6,463 nt of DNA from JAGMDK01 sp023128695 (lineage in GTDB: Bacteria; Planctomycetota; Phycisphaerae; UBA1845; Fen-1342). The position numbers were made by a program, and so were the translations under genes. The notes below the pieces were generated by a model. The model was not told the DNA's origin. It searched no databases and saw only the letters and a list, made by a program, of their open reading frames with translations. The DNA lies in NCBI GenBank assembly GCA_030628805.1, contig DAOVQG010000271.1:1-6463 (forward strand), written 5' to 3'. Of the stretch, positions 5,674 through 6,463 are shown in pieces (within the stretch, counting starts at the first letter, position 1; each line of letters begins with the position of its first letter).

Positions 5674-5697
5674 CCCGCTGCGCAAGTGGGACTTTTT
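5674..5697 (+). terminator. Possible intrinsic terminator after the exported-peptide gene
   Basis: CCCGCT (5674-5679) pairs with AGTGGG (5685-5690) through six pairs including one G-T, with a 5-nt loop, followed by ACTTTTT. The stem is short and the T-run only five, so support is modest. The T-run ends on the last base of the stop codon of the opposite-strand gene, so a terminator here would separate the convergent pair. Confidence 0.35.
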
Positions 5698-6463
5698 CAG
5701 GGACGACCAAATAGCGTCCTGCGAACCCCCACGAACGTTCGCCACACGAGTACCCATACGCCTATCGCGGCCAAGTAGGGGAGGATGAAAGTGAACGGCG
5801 GATAGACCTCGAACAATGACAGGCCGGCCAGTCGGCTCGCAACCGCGAACTGGAGGATATAGCAGGCGATCGCAAAGACGGGGGCTGCGAAGAGCAGCAC
5901 CGGGGCAAGCCGCCGACCGAGGGTCAGCCCGCCGACTGTGCCTCCCACGGGGTCGTGCAACATAGCGAGCAGGAGCACGCAGCCGGCGATGATATCGAGC
6001 GTGTAGTACGGCAGCGGAGGGGTTATCCAGCTAAAGCCGAACATCATCAGCGCGGCCACAACCAAGCCGCTGATAGCGAAATAGCCGCCCGTGCTGGATT
6101 GTTTGCCGGGCAACGCAGTCCAGCAGGCCACCACGATGGCCAGCGCTCCGCTGAAGCGGGCCGCCGTGAGAAGCTGAGGCAGCAGCAGGAGCTTGATGAA
6201 CAGAATCGCGAGAACCAGCCAGATGACGTGGTCGAAACGTCTTTGCTCCTCGCCGGAGAACCAATTATCGAACGTTTCGTGATCATAGACCCGCCCGCAT
6301 TCCGAACAACGCGACCCACGCTCCACGGCCAACGGATACCCGCAATACAGGCAGCGATAACGCGGTTCAGCCGCGCTCGGCGCGGGTGACGCGGGCATCG
6401 AGGCCGGCGGTGGCAGGGGCGCGTCCGTCTTGGCGACCGGCGCCGGAGAGATCGCCGGCAACG
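5697..6463 (-). CDS. Zinc-ribbon multi-pass membrane protein (5' end uncertain)
   Basis: The open frame runs from the TGA at 5697-5699 to the window edge. The first codon that could start it inside the window is TTG 6459-6461, and another is ATG 6396-6398; neither has a visible Shine-Dalgarno, so the true start may lie outside. Counting from the TTG, a Pro/Ala-rich stretch (1-33) leads into a zinc ribbon, RCLYCGYPL (Cys37, Cys40) and RCSECGRVYD (Cys52, Cys55). About six hydrophobic segments follow, near 78-98, 104-118, 127-146, 152-168, 185-210 and 223-241. The ribbon is presumably cytoplasmic. I have the impression that this ribbon-plus-membrane layout is common in planctomycetes, but no function is known to me. 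It converges on the exported-peptide gene. Confidence 0.75.
   Translation of the reverse strand, partial: LPAISPAPVAKTDAPLPPPASMPASPAPSAAEPRYRCLYCGYPLAVERGSRCSECGRVYDHETFDNWFSGEEQRRFDHVIWLVLAILFIKLLLLPQLLTAARFSGALAIVVACWTALPGKQSSTGGYFAISGLVVAALMMFGFSWITPPLPYYTLDIIAGCVLLLAMLHDPVGGTVGGLTLGRRLAPVLLFAAPVFAIACYILQFAVASRLAGLSLFEVYPPFTFILPYLAAIGVWVLVWRTFVGVRRTLFGRP

Noticed and set aside
1..6463. CRISPR array, phage or toxin-antitoxin content
   Set aside because: The repeats are tandem without unique spacers, or palindromic pairs. No Cas, phage, integrase or toxin-antitoxin proteins are visible.

Overview
The window looks like a piece of a high-GC chromosome, most likely from Planctomycetota. The phylum is an inference from three things: a long IleS of the eukaryote-like type 2 kind, a membrane protein with an N-terminal CxxC...CxxC zinc ribbon of a form I associate with planctomycetes, and many short palindromic repeats between and inside genes. 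No database search supports it.

Layout, left to right. Bases 1-68 hold the last codons of a plus-strand gene ending in a zinc ribbon. Bases 69-264 carry no gene but hold an inverted pair of related hairpins (90-209) and an 8-bp tandem array (213-268), which runs over the stop codon of a convergent minus-strand PHP-family phosphoesterase gene (265-1212). Upstream of that gene is a 163-bp MITE-like element with perfect inverted termini (1229-1391). Next, on the minus strand, comes ileS (1405-5100; 1231 residues from the chosen start). A 238-bp divergent spacer with two palindromes (5122-5135 and 5196-5210) separates ileS from a plus-strand gene for a 73-residue exported peptide (5339-5560). The right edge is a minus-strand gene for a zinc-ribbon multi-pass membrane protein (5697 to the window end).

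ileS and the PHP gene are co-directional, but the inserted element lies between them, so a shared transcript is possible and not shown. The other genes show no functional link to these two.

The most unusual content is the repeat load. ileS, an essential housekeeping gene, is interrupted in frame at three places by repeat DNA that is translated: two 81-bp cassettes with identical 23-35-23 geometry, one solitary 23-bp unit, and four copies of a 27-bp tandem unit. All three sites fall where known IleS proteins have loops or domain joints, and the catalytic and editing motifs are intact. This closely resembles the Rickettsia palindromic elements, which also insert in frame in protein-coding genes. 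Several repeat families in the window share one architecture, an inverted pair of short hairpins around a spacer, which suggests REP/BIME-like mobile DNA that tolerates coding sequence.
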